From 66-474 sp036568625 (GTDB lineage Bacteria; Pseudomonadota; Gammaproteobacteria; Xanthomonadales; Rhodanobacteraceae), in assembly GCA_036568625.1 (NCBI GenBank), contig DATCSF010000294.1, positions 1-6,322 of the forward strand: a stretch of DNA of 6,322 bases. Reading direction: 5' to 3'. Under the pieces are notes generated by a model. It was not told the origin of the DNA, searched no databases, and worked only from the letters and a program-made list of their open reading frames with translations. Both the position numbers and the translations under genes were made by a program. This document shows positions 6,103-6,322 of this stretch, one piece after another; position 1 is the first letter of the stretch, and every line of letters begins with the position of its first letter.

Positions 6103-6322
6103 TTGAGACGCATTTACCGTACGCTGAGCTTGGTGGCGGCTCTTCTCGTCACTGCGCTTTTCGCGTGGTATGTGGTGCGTTCCCTACGAGGACACGATCT
6201 GTCGTTGTATGCGACACCGCGTGCCGCTCTGGGAATCGTTCTGTCCGCGTTGATATGGCCAGTCGCTGCGCTGCCGCTCGCACTAGCTTGGGGCGACATG
6301 TTGATTGGGGTCGGCGTAAAAA
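6103..6322 (+). CDS. Membrane protein, N-terminal part (possible polysaccharide-locus gene)
   Basis: From TTG 6103 the frame stays open to the right edge, giving 73 codons. The peptide begins with a basic MRRIYR, then a hydrophobic segment (about residues 8-25), a polar linker SLRGHDLSLYATPRA and a second hydrophobic segment (about 41-62). GAGGG (6091-6095) lies seven bases before the TTG, supporting this start; the first in-frame ATG (6298) comes after both membrane segments. The arrangement resembles the N-terminus of multi-spanning lysylphosphatidylglycerol-synthase/flippase-like (UPF0104-type) proteins found in LPS and exopolysaccharide loci, but that is an impression from a fragment. By hand count about 28 of 73 codons end in A or T, against 4 of the first 30 after the etfB start, so it differs in composition from its neighbours. 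It follows etfA by 37 bases and may be cotranscribed. Confidence 0.7.
   Translation, partial: MRRIYRTLSLVAALLVTALFAWYVVRSLRGHDLSLYATPRAALGIVLSALIWPVAALPLALAWGDMLIGVGVK

Noticed and set aside
1..6322. tRNA, rRNA, CRISPR array, transposase, toxin-antitoxin or defence genes
   Set aside because: No cloverleaf, no regularly spaced direct repeats, and no transposase, nuclease or defence-type motif was seen on either strand.

Overview
The window is GC-rich (roughly two-thirds G+C by eye, strong G/C preference at third codon positions). It comes from a gammaproteobacterium, most likely of the Xanthomonadales (Xanthomonas / Lysobacter / Rhodanobacter / Dyella relatives). The basis is the resemblance of EtfB and EtfA to remembered Xanthomonas proteins, the grouping of ETF-QO with etfB-etfA, and intergenic palindromic repeats of the GTCATTCC type. 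No search was run, so the genus is not assigned.

Layout: (1) 1-1073, minus strand: an amidase-signature hydrolase, open at the left edge, read divergently from the rest. (2) 1074-1165: a short divergent promoter region. (3) 1166-2818, plus: electron transfer flavoprotein-ubiquinone oxidoreductase (ETF-QO). (4) 2819-3027: a spacer with a degenerate palindromic repeat. (5) 3028-3954, plus: a RimK-like ATP-grasp ligase of unknown substrate, ending inside a second type of short repeat. (6) 3971-4114: a hydrophobic reading frame without a convincing start, probably a gene remnant. (7) 4168-4914 etfB and 5121-6065 etfA, separated by an unusually long 206-base spacer that carries a 116-base element with perfect 18-base terminal inverted repeats. 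(8) 6103 to the right edge: the start of a membrane protein with less GC-biased codons.

The coherent function is electron transfer from flavin dehydrogenases to the respiratory chain. Acyl-CoA and related dehydrogenases reduce the soluble EtfA/EtfB heterodimer, which is reoxidised by membrane-bound ETF-QO (FAD plus 4Fe-4S), which reduces ubiquinone. All catalytic and cofactor motifs I checked in these three proteins are present. The amidase and the ATP-grasp protein are neighbours with no evident link to that pathway.

Nothing here is a clear new multi-gene system. The points most worth a second look are the inverted-repeat element splitting etfB from etfA, an etfA-start-like sequence left behind next to etfB, the unassigned ATP-grasp enzyme, and the position of the last gene. 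In Xanthomonas the hypervariable LPS O-antigen locus lies next to etfA, so the right edge may be the entrance to such a locus.
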